Source: Stenomitos frigidus_A (lineage in GTDB: Bacteria > Cyanobacteriota > Cyanobacteriia > Leptolyngbyales > Leptolyngbyaceae). Taken from it: a stretch of 64,000 nucleotides of DNA. Numbering within the stretch: position 1 is the first letter of the stretch; every line of letters begins with the position of its first letter. The position numbers and the translations under genes were made by a program. The notes below the pieces were generated by a model, which ran no database searches, was not told the origin of the DNA, and saw only the letters and a program-made list of their open reading frames with translations. The stretch is from the NCBI RefSeq assembly GCF_963877135.1, contig NZ_CAWNSW010000105.1, positions 124,001 to 188,000 of the forward strand, read 5' to 3'. Positions 17,721-25,002 of the stretch are shown here, one piece after another.

Positions 17721-17960
17721 TCATGACTCCGCGATGATGCGGGCGTTGATCAGGGTAAAGATGCGATCGAGTTCGGTGATGCCTGCCAATTCAGCTTCTT
17801 CTTGCGCGGTCAGGGTGTTGGCTTTTTGTTGGTCGATGAGGGCTTCGAGGCGAGCTTGCAGTTCATCGGTAAACTTGAACAGGTTGAGCCCACGAATGGT
17901 CTGAATCGTGACACCCGCTTCAACCCAGGAGGAGGGTTGTACCATTGTTTGAGTAATCAT
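17721..17960 (-). CDS. Small conserved hypothetical protein, intact copy
   Basis: A 79-residue soluble protein. The N-terminus has VEAGVTIQTIRGLNLFKF, and the C-terminal half is helical and charged (DELQARLEALIDQQKA, then LTAQEEAELAGITELDRIFT), ending NARIIAES. I do not recognise the family. It lies in a toxin-antitoxin neighbourhood, and its shape is compatible with an antitoxin or small adaptor, but no function can be read. A decayed second copy occupies 18954-19125, with nearly the same C-terminal 35 residues, which supports this being a genuine coding gene. Confidence 0.7.
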   Translation of the reverse strand: MITQTMVQPSSWVEAGVTIQTIRGLNLFKFTDELQARLEALIDQQKANTLTAQEEAELAGITELDRIFTLINARIIAES

Positions 17961-18037
17961 ACCTGTTCACTCAGCAGCTAACTATTTTTATCTTATCGTT
18001 CTTGCTTCATCTGGCTGCTATCGTCCATCACTGACGC

Positions 18038-18052
18038 AAACCTCGGAGGTTT
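18038..18052. repeat. 15-bp palindrome AAACCTCGGAGGTTT
   Basis: A perfect consensus copy between the 79-residue gene and the PIN toxin gene. It is preceded by ACTGACGC, as at 17603, and followed by AAGCCACCAATCCAGCCGTG. Confidence 0.8.
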
Positions 18053-18129
18053 AAGCCACCAATCCAGCCGTGACCAACGTGGTGCCTGAAATCTCCGATG
18101 TGTTGGTCAATATGCTTAAGTTCTATGAC

Positions 18130-18540
18130 TCATCTCAAGAGAGCAATGAAACCCGCTTGTTCAAAATGCTTGTCGTGGGTCAGCGCTTCCAGAAGCTTTT
18201 GTTGCTGCATGGTGAGAAACGAGGCACAGTCGGTATGGCTCCACGCTTGATCAAGGCGTTCTTCGTAAAACGTCAGCGCGTTGTTGAATAATTCACTGGT
18301 TTGAGGCACAACCTCGATCGCGGAGTCAGTTCTGATATCTTGCATCAGAGCAACTGTTGTTTTTCTCAGACCTAATCCCTTCCTGGAGAACGAGTTTAAG
18401 ACTTCAGTTAAGACCATTTCACTGGTAACAAGCTTGAGCGGTGCTAGAGAAGCAGAAACGACTGCTGCGTGGTGATGCAAATCATCGGCTGGGTTGACCA
18501 GGGCAATCCAGTAACCTGCATCCGCAAAGATGGTTCTCAT
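18130..18540 (-). CDS. PIN-domain ribonuclease toxin (VapC type)
   Basis: A 136-residue PIN-domain endoribonuclease, the likely toxin of a type II pair, which would cut RNA and arrest growth if unneutralised. The four acidic active-site residues can be placed at Asp7 (FADAGYW), Glu46 (SEMVLTEVLNSF), Asp104 (WSHTDCASF) and Asp123 (LTHDKHF). The start is the ATG at 18538-18540, which overlaps the stop of the antitoxin gene by 4 bp. An upstream extension of the frame runs backwards into the antitoxin gene and is rejected. Order (antitoxin first, overlapping toxin second) is typical of vapBC. Confidence 0.88.
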   Translation of the reverse strand: MRTIFADAGYWIALVNPADDLHHHAAVVSASLAPLKLVTSEMVLTEVLNSFSRKGLGLRKTTVALMQDIRTDSAIEVVPQTSELFNNALTFYEERLDQAWSHTDCASFLTMQQQKLLEALTHDKHFEQAGFIALLR

Positions 18541-18860
18541 TCGTCCTCTTTCGGTGAGCCGTACAGATAGTGATCCACGTTCTTCGACAAATCTTTGGGT
18601 AGTTTCGCCCACTCTTCGGGAGGCACCTGCGCTGAAATTTCCGCTACTCGTTCCCAAATGGGGCGCTTGTGAGATGGTTGGTTTTCTGCCAAAGATTGAC
18701 TACTGATGATAGGTGGCTGAGTCTGCTCAGGTATTGGGCTGGCTAAGTCAGTCAGCAGCACAATGATTCTGACCCGACCGGGATGAGCCACCGGCAGCGG
18801 CTGATCCAACGCGAGTTGTCCGTAGGCATCGATCGTTCCAGTGGCTTCAATCGCTTGCAT
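18537..18860 (-). CDS. Antitoxin-like partner of the PIN toxin
   Basis: A 107-residue protein starting MQAIEATGTIDAYGQLALDQ, then PLPVAHPGRVRIIVLL, a beta-rich N-terminus that recurs upstream of cyanobacterial PIN toxins and resembles a short AbrB/MazE-like swapped-hairpin DNA-binding module. The C-terminal part (KRPIWERVAEISAQVPPEEWAKLPKDLSKNVDHYLYG; residues about 68-100) is helical and should wrap the toxin. The start is the ATG at 18858-18860; the 27 upstream codons look non-coding. It overlaps the toxin by 4 bp, so the two are translated together and probably autorepress their promoter. Confidence 0.8.
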   Translation of the reverse strand: MQAIEATGTIDAYGQLALDQPLPVAHPGRVRIIVLLTDLASPIPEQTQPPIISSQSLAENQPSHKRPIWERVAEISAQVPPEEWAKLPKDLSKNVDHYLYGSPKEDE

Positions 18861-18953
18861 GAGTCTAAAACAGATGGAGTCTGACGAAATTTTAACAGGA
18901 GGGCAAGGCTGAAGTGTGGGAAGCTGAGGTGTAAGGTGCATTGCTCACTCTAC

Positions 18954-19125
18954 TCATGATTCAGCGATAATGCGGGCGTTGATCACGGTAAAGATACGAT
19001 CGGGTTCCGTCATACCTGCCAATTCGGCTTCTTTCTGCGCAGTCAGGGTATGAGCTTTTAGTTGATCGCGTAGGATCTCTAAACCGAATCGCATTACGAA
19101 TAGTGATAGTTACAGCGTTGCCCAT
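18954..19125 (-). pseudogene. Decayed paralogue of the 79-residue gene
   Basis: Reverse-strand reading from the ATG at 19123-19125 gives MGNAVTITIRNAIRF, matching the N-terminal VTIQTIRGLNLFKF of the gene at 17721-17960. The frame then shifts, and the shifted frame gives AHTLTAQKEAELAGM, EPDRIFTVINARIIAES and a stop at 18954-18956, nearly identical to the other copy's end. About 15 codons are missing or scrambled at the junction (near 19080). It is therefore a broken duplicate, separated from the intact one by the toxin-antitoxin pair. Confidence 0.8.
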
Positions 19126-19171
19126 TGGTTAAAATCCTCAAAGGCAGATGCTTCAAAGCTAATCCGCCGAC

Positions 19172-19396
19172 TCATTCAAGTCCCTCAAGGCTGACCGTAA
19201 TGAGGTTAGTGCCATTTTCAGCGTTTTCTATTGCTTCAAGTAAGCGCCTTTGATTTGCCTCAGAGCGAGAGAGATAAGCCGTTTCATCAATATCGTAGAC
19301 AATAATCTCAATTTCTTTGTCTTGAAAAAGAGTCTTAAGTGATTCTAGAAAATGGTGATCCAGGTCTTTGGCATTGAGGCGATATGAGGTTTGCAT
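19172..19396 (-). CDS. Orphan antitoxin-like protein
   Basis: A 74-residue protein, MQTSYRLNAKDLDHHFLESL, then TLFQDKEIEIIVYDIDETAYL and an Asn-rich helix. This plan (short strand, helix, EIEIIVY strand, acidic Asp-Glu turn, C-terminal helix) is common in cyanobacterial antitoxins of RelE/YoeB-type pairs. The ATG at 19394-19396 is preferred over one 11 codons upstream. No toxin gene follows; downstream lies the decayed 79-residue copy. It is either an orphan antitoxin or part of a module that lost its toxin. Confidence 0.6.
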   Translation of the reverse strand: MQTSYRLNAKDLDHHFLESLKTLFQDKEIEIIVYDIDETAYLSRSEANQRRLLEAIENAENGTNLITVSLEGLE

Positions 19397-19476
19397 CGTC
19401 GTCGAACCGCCAGTCGTAATGTTGTCCATTATAAATGGCAGAGCTTAGGGTTTAAATTGCTTCGATCGATCGGCTT

Positions 19477-19541
19477 AAACCTCCGAGGTTTGAACCACGA
19501 ATCAAGCGTGACCAATCGATCGGCTTAAACCTCGGAGGTTT
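19477..19541. repeat. Two palindrome copies exactly 50 bp apart
   Basis: AAACCTCCGAGGTTT at 19477-19491 and AAACCTCGGAGGTTT at 19527-19541, each preceded by the same ATCGATCGGCTT. The arrangement is a 50-bp tandem duplication lying downstream of the WD40 gene stop and upstream of the orphan antitoxin. Confidence 0.8.
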
Positions 19542-19582
19542 TGGTCAATTCCCTCAACTCAAAACCAAAACTCTCCCCCACC

Positions 19583-22500
19583 TTATTGACCTTCCAAGCT
19601 TTTCAACTCTGTTGGTGTAAAAGGATTTTTGCCAGCGCGTAAGGCATCAATCCAGCGTTGCCGTTGCTGCTTTCGCTCCTGGTTTTCAGTGCCAGCGATA
19701 AACGCCTGAAAGTCTTCAATTGCACCCTGGGTATTGCCACTGAGCGCTCTGGCAAGCCCACGGCTGTCTCGAAACTCTATATTTTTAGGCGCGAGCTTAA
19801 CGGCGGTTTCACAAGCTGACAGCACAGCTTTAGCATTGCCCTGTAGGCTGCCAAACCAGCAGAGACTGTTCCAGTTTTGGGCAGAAACGGAATCGATAGA
19901 GCGAGGATCGAGTGTTTGCGCCTGGGTATAGGAATCCATCGCGGCTTTGATGTCGCGCTTGCCGACGAACTCATTGCCTTGAGCCAGAAGCGCGAGCGCT
20001 TTGAACTGCTGCTCTTTGGCGTCTAGCTGAACACCCAATTTGGGATTCCATTTGAGAGCAGTGCGGAGCATGGTCATTGCCTTGTCTACATTGCCTAAGC
20101 TTGCCTGCTGCTCTGCGGTTTTAACCCATGCTTGGGACGCAGTGATGAGATTGGCAGTAGTTTGGCACACTGGAAGCGTCGCTAGCTCTTCAGGATGGCT
20201 GCTCAAGTAAGCATCAAGCCAGCTACAGCCCCTTGCCATCAAATCATCCAGGTTCAGATTCCACAGCTTCACCGTGTTGTCATCACTGCCCGTCGCCAGG
20301 GTTTTGCCGTCCGGGCTGAAACTCACGCTCAAGACACTGCTGCTGTGCCCTTTGAGCGTTTGCAACTCCCGCCCCGCCTGCACGTCCCACAGCTTCACCG
20401 TGTTGTCCGCACTGCCCGTCGCCAGGGTTTTGCCGTCCGGGCTGAAACTCACGCTCCAGACACTGCTGCTGTGCCCTTTGAGCGTTTGCAACTCCCGCCC
20501 CGCCTGCACGTCCCACAGCTTCACCGTGTTGTCCGCACTGCCCGTCGCCAGGGTTTTGCCGTCCGGGCTGAAACTCACGCTCCAGACACTGCTGCTGTGC
20601 CCTTTGAGCGTTTGCAACTCCCGCCCCGCCTGCACGTCCCACAGCTTCACCGTGTTGTCCGCACTGCCCGTCGCCAGGGTTTTGCCGTCCGGGCTGAAAC
20701 TCACGCTCCAGACACTGCTACTGTGCCCTTTCAGGGTTTGCACCTCGCGGCCCGCCTGCACGTCCCACAGCTTCACCGTGTTGTCCACACTGCCCGTCGC
20801 CAGGGTTTTGCCGTCCGGGCTGAAACTCACGCTATAGACACTGCTGCTGTGCCCTTTGAGCGTTTGCAACTCCCGCCCCGCCTGCACGTCCCACAGCTTC
20901 ACCGTGTTGTCATCACTGCCCGTCGCCAGGGTTTTGCCGTCCGGGCTGAAACTCACGCTCAAGACACTGCTGCTGTGCCCTTCCAGACGATCGTGCTCTT
21001 GAACCCCATAGACGACCTGACGGAGCGTGGCAATGGCTCGCATGCGCGTATCGGGCTTTAGCATCTTGCCCTTCTCAAGCTGCTGGACTTGCTGCCCCGT
21101 TTTAATCGCGGCGATGAGGGATTCAAGCTCCAGATTGGATGCCAGCAAGTTTTGGGCGGTGACACTTTGAAAGTTAACATCCGCATTCGTTTTCTCATTA
21201 TCTGCTTCTTGCTGCTTCTGGAACGCAAACACGGCTGCGCCCACTGCCAGCAGCGACAACAGCCCCAGCCCCGCCAAAAACAGCCGCAGTCGCTTGAGTT
21301 CTCGCTTGCGATTCGCCTCCTTTTCCGCCGCTTCCTCGTCGCGTGCCGTGACGCTGGCATCCAAAAACTGCATCGTCTGGTCAAAGTTGGGGGCGTAGCG
21401 TTCTGCCCAGGCGGCATTGGGCTGTTGCTCCTGTCGCCAGGTAAGGGCGATCGTCAACTCCGGGTCGCGCAACAGTCCGGCTCGCTGCTGCTGGTAGAGC
21501 ACGGCTGTATCTGCCAGCCGTCGATAGATCTGGGCAGACTGGCTCTCTGCCTCCACCCAGCCATCCAGCCGTTGCCACACGCGCATCAGGCTTTCGTGGG
21601 AAATATCCAGCATGGAGTCAGCTTGCAGGGGGGTGGGCAACGGTGGGGTCAAAAACGTGCCGCTCCGTGTCCGAAAGGCTTCGACGATGGCGATGATGTC
21701 TGCGTCGGATGCATCCGCGATCGCACCCGCATCCCGCAACCGCGTCGGTCGTCGAATGCCGCGCCCATCGGCTCCCTTCTCCGTCAGGCACTGAAACAGC
21801 CATGTGGCACGCTGCCGCGCCTGATCGTCTGGTAACCCGTCGTACAGCTCATCCCCATGCTGCGACAGTGCCCGCTCCATGCCGCCGATCGTTTCGTAGT
21901 CCGGCACATCGATCGGTTCATTCCCCTCATGGTGTGCCGTCCAGTAGTCCCACGTTCGCATCAGCGCGTGCTGTAAAATGGGCAACTGATCCGGGTTATC
22001 GCCCACATCGTTGAGCAGGCGACTCACCAGACGCGGGGTAATCGTCGCCCCCCCGACCGCCACCGGAGCCTCGATCGCCTGTCGCTGCTGGTCGCGCGTC
22101 ATGCGGGGAATGAGATACTGGCTATCGTTCATCGTTTCGGGCAGATCGCGGAACTGGGCGCACTCACCCAAAAAGTCCGATCGCATCGTCAGCACCACAT
22201 AGATGGGGAGTGCCGTCTGTTGCGTTGCCTCCAGCAGCAGCTTCACAAACGCCGCTGCCTCATCCCCCGCATCCTCGCTGGACGACTGTTGCTTAAACCG
22301 AAACAATTCCTCAAACTGATCCACCACTACCAGCAAATTTTCATCGTCTGGCAACCGCGACTGCTGCACCGCTTCTACCAACCCCAGCGCGCCCCGTCGC
22401 AGCACCGTCTCCGTGATAATCGTTTGCAGGCGCTGGTCTTCCCCATCAGAACCGAACACATCTGTATGGTTCAAGGCCTCTGCCAGGTTCGCGATCGGTG

Positions 22501-22768
22501 CGTTCCCTGGTCGCAGCAGCGCCACTCGCCAGTTTGACCCCACGCCTGCCATAAAGCCGCTGTAGAGTGCAGGCAGCAGTCCCGCTCGTACCAGCGACGA
22601 CTTGCCGCTACCCGATGTGCCCACCACTGCCAGAAAGCGGCGCGATCGCAGCCGTCGCAACAGTTCATCCGTTTGCCCTTCGCGCCCAAAGAACAGGTGG
22701 TCTTCCTCAGCTTCAAAGGGTCGCAGCCCTGGAAAGGGATTGGTGCGGGTCTGGGTGCCAATCGTCAT
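19583..22768 (-). CDS. nSTAND NTPase - transmembrane - WD40 - TPR protein
   Basis: A 1061-residue signalling ATPase. The N-terminal STAND/NACHT-like module begins PFPGLRPFEAEEDHLFFGRE, with a P-loop GTSGSGKSS at 50-58, an acidic Walker B LLVVVDQFEELF at 145-156 and the conserved DISHESLMRVW near 388-398. One membrane span covers about 495-516. Six near-identical 42-residue WD40 repeats cover about 597-840 (GHSSSVWSVSFSPDGKTLAT type). The last 200 residues hold two or three TPR-like helices. STAND proteins sense a ligand through C-terminal repeats and oligomerise. The start overlaps the TIR gene stop by 4 bp (ATGA at 22765-22768), so the pair is an operon. A role in conflict or defence is inference. 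Confidence 0.93.
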   Translation of the reverse strand: MTIGTQTRTNPFPGLRPFEAEEDHLFFGREGQTDELLRRLRSRRFLAVVGTSGSGKSSLVRAGLLPALYSGFMAGVGSNWRVALLRPGNAPIANLAEALNHTDVFGSDGEDQRLQTIITETVLRRGALGLVEAVQQSRLPDDENLLVVVDQFEELFRFKQQSSSEDAGDEAAAFVKLLLEATQQTALPIYVVLTMRSDFLGECAQFRDLPETMNDSQYLIPRMTRDQQRQAIEAPVAVGGATITPRLVSRLLNDVGDNPDQLPILQHALMRTWDYWTAHHEGNEPIDVPDYETIGGMERALSQHGDELYDGLPDDQARQRATWLFQCLTEKGADGRGIRRPTRLRDAGAIADASDADIIAIVEAFRTRSGTFLTPPLPTPLQADSMLDISHESLMRVWQRLDGWVEAESQSAQIYRRLADTAVLYQQQRAGLLRDPELTIALTWRQEQQPNAAWAERYAPNFDQTMQFLDASVTARDEEAAEKEANRKRELKRLRLFLAGLGLLSLLAVGAAVFAFQKQQEADNEKTNADVNFQSVTAQNLLASNLELESLIAAIKTGQQVQQLEKGKMLKPDTRMRAIATLRQVVYGVQEHDRLEGHSSSVLSVSFSPDGKTLATGSDDNTVKLWDVQAGRELQTLKGHSSSVYSVSFSPDGKTLATGSVDNTVKLWDVQAGREVQTLKGHSSSVWSVSFSPDGKTLATGSADNTVKLWDVQAGRELQTLKGHSSSVWSVSFSPDGKTLATGSADNTVKLWDVQAGRELQTLKGHSSSVWSVSFSPDGKTLATGSADNTVKLWDVQAGRELQTLKGHSSSVLSVSFSPDGKTLATGSDDNTVKLWNLNLDDLMARGCSWLDAYLSSHPEELATLPVCQTTANLITASQAWVKTAEQQASLGNVDKAMTMLRTALKWNPKLGVQLDAKEQQFKALALLAQGNEFVGKRDIKAAMDSYTQAQTLDPRSIDSVSAQNWNSLCWFGSLQGNAKAVLSACETAVKLAPKNIEFRDSRGLARALSGNTQGAIEDFQAFIAGTENQERKQQRQRWIDALRAGKNPFTPTELKSLEGQ
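20261..20986 (-). repeat. Six 126-bp WD40-encoding tandem repeats
   Basis: DNA-level tandem repeats inside the nSTAND gene, period 126 bp (42 codons). The units are nearly identical. They differ mainly at the codon after HSSSV (Leu, Tyr, Trp, Trp, Trp, Leu) and before DNTVKLW (Asp, Val, Ala, Ala, Ala, Asp). The three central units look identical in protein sequence, a sign of recent duplication or homogenisation. Confidence 0.93.
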
Positions 22769-24330
22769 CGGTGCTGTCCTCCCTGTGCCTGAGCGATCTG
22801 ATCCACAAACGGTGCCAGTGCCGCTGGCGTAAAGGCATCAAAATTCTTGAGGACGATCGCCTCATGGCTTAGCAGCATTTGTTTCTTCGGCGTTTCCGGT
22901 GCTGCCACGTAAATCGCCTTTGCCAGCATAGGCTTGGTACGTCCGTAGCCCGCCACCTTTTGTAAATCCCGCAGTTTGGTACGTAGCCACAGGTCATTGC
23001 CGCTGCCGTAGTAGATTAACACCGCATCACACTCGCAGAGAGTGTCTTGATGCTCCTGCCGCACCGCAGCTTCATCGCCTTCAAACGCGGGTAACATTGG
23101 CTCCCAACCGCGATCGAAGAAGATGTGATTGTAGACAGGCACAACGCTCTCCAGGTCTTTTTGGTCGCAGATGAGGTAGACTCGCACCGTTGCGTCGTCG
23201 CTGGAGCCGTTGTCCAGTCGCGGCGTCGGCGCGGTGAGCCGATCCTGGATGACGGTTTTAAGCGCCTCAATGCCCGTTTGCAGCCAGTCCGGGTCGTTCT
23301 GGAGCGATCGAATCAATTCCTGCTGACGGGCATCCTGCGTTTGTAACCCCACAGGCATCCAGACCAACCGTGAGAACTCTGCACGTTCCCGACGCTGGGC
23401 GACTGCCAGATCATGCTGTAGCGCAATCAGCGATCGCTCCGCATCCTCTGGAATCATGCCGTAGCGCGACCCAACCAGATGAATGGAGAGCTTGCACCGC
23501 GCCAGGTTCTCCGTCACCACCCGCTCAAAGTCAGGATAATAGGTGGGCAACGTTTGGTCGGGCAACACCAGATGTCCCCGCTGCTGCAGCTCTCGCTTAA
23601 TCTTGTCGCGATCGTCCTGCAAATCGTAGCTCGTTTCTGCCAGGTAGACGGCAATACCGCTAGATCCAGCGATCGTGGCGGTCTTACCATTGCTCGCGCT
23701 GGCTGGCTCTGTTAACGCGGTCTGAGCACCATTTCCTTGAGTGGTGACCTCCGGAGGGGTTACCACCTCCACTCGCGAGAGCGCTTCCAAAAGCTGACAG
23801 ATGTCGTATGCCAGGTCAGACAGTTTAGCCCAGTACCGCTGCTCTGCCTCAGACCCAAAGATGCGATTAAACATCAGCGGATTCTCGTTGCGATCGCGCT
23901 GATAAAACTCATAGCCCAGCAGACCTTGTACTTCCTCTGGCTGCCGTTCCAGGGGTACGGGCGTTTTGATCACCTTAAAAATTCGGGCTTTGTCGGCAAC
24001 CCGCACGCCACCTGTCTGACTGGCAGCCGTGTGAAACCCCTTCAGTTCGCGTACACACCACTCCGACTTGATGTAGCGAGGCGAGAAGATCGACACCAGT
24101 AACGCCACTTTCGAGAACTGATCCACGATCGTGTCGGCAAAGTAATCATTGCCTTGCAGTTTCGGATCACGCCAGATACGGGGACGATCGCCCAGCAGTT
24201 GGGCTAGCAGTTTCTCTAATGATTGATGAAAGTCCGAAATCCAGCCCTCTTGCCCCTCCGTTAAGGGTTCATTGTCAATGTGGGCATAGCTGATGAAAAT
24301 GTCGTTCTCGAAAGCGGTTTCAACTGTCAT
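22765..24330 (-). CDS. TIR domain protein with further TIR/DUF4062-like domains
   Basis: A 521-residue protein that starts with a TIR domain: NDIFISYAHIDN at 9-20, WRDPKLQGNDYF at 53-64 and SEWCVRELKGF at 89-99, where Glu95 occupies the position of the NADase glutamate. A second Rossmann-like unit begins near residue 222 (IAVYLAETSYDLQDDRDKIK) and resembles DUF4062. A third begins near 385 (RVYLICDQKDLESVVPVYN) and looks like another TIR-type fold. The ATG at 24328-24330 places the TIR at the very N-terminus; a start 14 codons upstream is possible. It is co-transcribed with, and overlaps by 4 bp, the nSTAND-WD40 gene. Possible roles are NAD+ cleavage or protein-protein signalling; neither is shown. 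Confidence 0.88.
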   Translation of the reverse strand: MTVETAFENDIFISYAHIDNEPLTEGQEGWISDFHQSLEKLLAQLLGDRPRIWRDPKLQGNDYFADTIVDQFSKVALLVSIFSPRYIKSEWCVRELKGFHTAASQTGGVRVADKARIFKVIKTPVPLERQPEEVQGLLGYEFYQRDRNENPLMFNRIFGSEAEQRYWAKLSDLAYDICQLLEALSRVEVVTPPEVTTQGNGAQTALTEPASASNGKTATIAGSSGIAVYLAETSYDLQDDRDKIKRELQQRGHLVLPDQTLPTYYPDFERVVTENLARCKLSIHLVGSRYGMIPEDAERSLIALQHDLAVAQRRERAEFSRLVWMPVGLQTQDARQQELIRSLQNDPDWLQTGIEALKTVIQDRLTAPTPRLDNGSSDDATVRVYLICDQKDLESVVPVYNHIFFDRGWEPMLPAFEGDEAAVRQEHQDTLCECDAVLIYYGSGNDLWLRTKLRDLQKVAGYGRTKPMLAKAIYVAAPETPKKQMLLSHEAIVLKNFDAFTPAALAPFVDQIAQAQGGQHR

Positions 24331-24480
24331 GCGTTTATCCAGACGTGTGCCTTTCAGCACCCTGCCAGCCACCGTAAACCCGCACTCACCTGCAAGGGGT
24401 TTCGTGTAAGTGTCTTAGTCTGCTTTATTCTACAGCCGAAGTGCTTGAGAAAGACACGGGGGCGTGGCAAATGCCCTCTC

Positions 24481-24513
24481 AGACCTCGGAGGTTTTGGAA
24501 ACCTCCGAGGTCT
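24481..24513. repeat. Palindrome of the CCTCGGAGG family
   Basis: Perfect inverted repeat, arms AGACCTCGGAGGTTT and its complement, spacer TGG. It is the last copy of the family that starts at 17603, and stands 25 bp before the 21-bp tandem array. Confidence 0.85.
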
Positions 24514-24538
24514 AACCCCCCGCACAGTTTCAGTGGCG

Positions 24539-24748
24539 ACATCGGCACCAACGTTGGTGACTTCGACTCAAGCGGTCCTTACCACCAGTCAAGCCGTCCT
24601 CACCGCCACTCAAGCCGTGGTCACTTCAGCACCAACGTTGGTGACTTACGCTCAAACGGTGGTCACTTCCACTCAAGCGTTGGTTACTTACGATGAAGCT
24701 GTCGTTACTTACGGTTAAGCTGTGGTGACTTACGGTGAAGCGTTCGTG
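24539..24748. repeat. Ten-unit 21-bp tandem array
   Basis: Ten contiguous degenerate 21-bp units, consensus about ACTTMCRCTCAAGCGGTGGTC. Units 1 and 5 share the 14-bp perfect palindrome CACCAACGTTGGTG. The plus strand can be read as a heptapeptide repeat (TSTQAVL/TSAPTLV) through unit 8, ending in a stop in unit 9, but the period is a multiple of three, so any frame would look repetitive. There are no spacers of unrelated sequence, so it is not a CRISPR array. 21 bp equals two helical turns, which would place all units on one face of the DNA. Confidence 0.85.
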
Positions 24749-24770
24749 AAGTACGATCGTGCGCTTTGAG

Positions 24771-24838
24771 AGAAACCGGGTTTCTGAATGCCCTCTGAAC
24801 GCTGCAACGGCAGATGCTCGTCAAGAAACCCGGTTTCT
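24771..24838. repeat. Direct pair of 15-bp palindrome-like repeats
   Basis: AGAAACCGGGTTTCT at 24771-24785 and AGAAACCCGGTTTCT at 24824-24838. Each is nearly its own complement (a dispersed AGAAACCCGGTTTCT motif often met in cyanobacterial spacers). They lie upstream of the 133-residue gene. Confidence 0.7.
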
Positions 24839-25002
24839 GCAACGTCTGCATCAGGCCTATCCGTATCGTACTGCCGTGCCATTAGCGGGCGATCGCCCAA
24901 CCCTTCTTAGAAACCACACACAACCTTGCGGGGTTCGCGGCTCTCAAAGCCATGACCCATCAGCCATGCTGGTCTTATCTACTCTCTAGCAGGCTTACCT
25001 CT

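Larger units (their letters stand above)
24331..25002. other. 672-bp divergent spacer with repeats
   Basis: Lies between the TIR operon (minus) and the 133-residue gene (plus), so it should hold both promoters. It contains a palindrome (24481-24513), a ten-unit 21-bp array (24539-24748), and a 15-bp direct repeat with core AGAAACCCGGTTTCT (AGAAACCGGGTTTCT at 24771-24785; AGAAACCCGGTTTCT at 24824-24838). I see no convincing protein-coding gene. Confidence 0.55.

Noticed and set aside
20195..21061. 288-codon plus-strand open frame with repeated HVPQLHRVVRTARRQGF-like units
   Set aside because: It is the antisense shadow of the six WD40 repeats; its periodicity is fully explained by the 126-bp units of the minus-strand gene.
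24464..24718. 84-codon GTG-start frame reading the 21-bp array as heptapeptides
   Set aside because: The period is divisible by three, so all frames look repetitive; it also reads through a palindromic repeat and ends inside the array. Not called as a gene without expression data.
24539..24748. CRISPR array
   Set aside because: Units are contiguous, degenerate and without unique spacers, and no cas genes are nearby.
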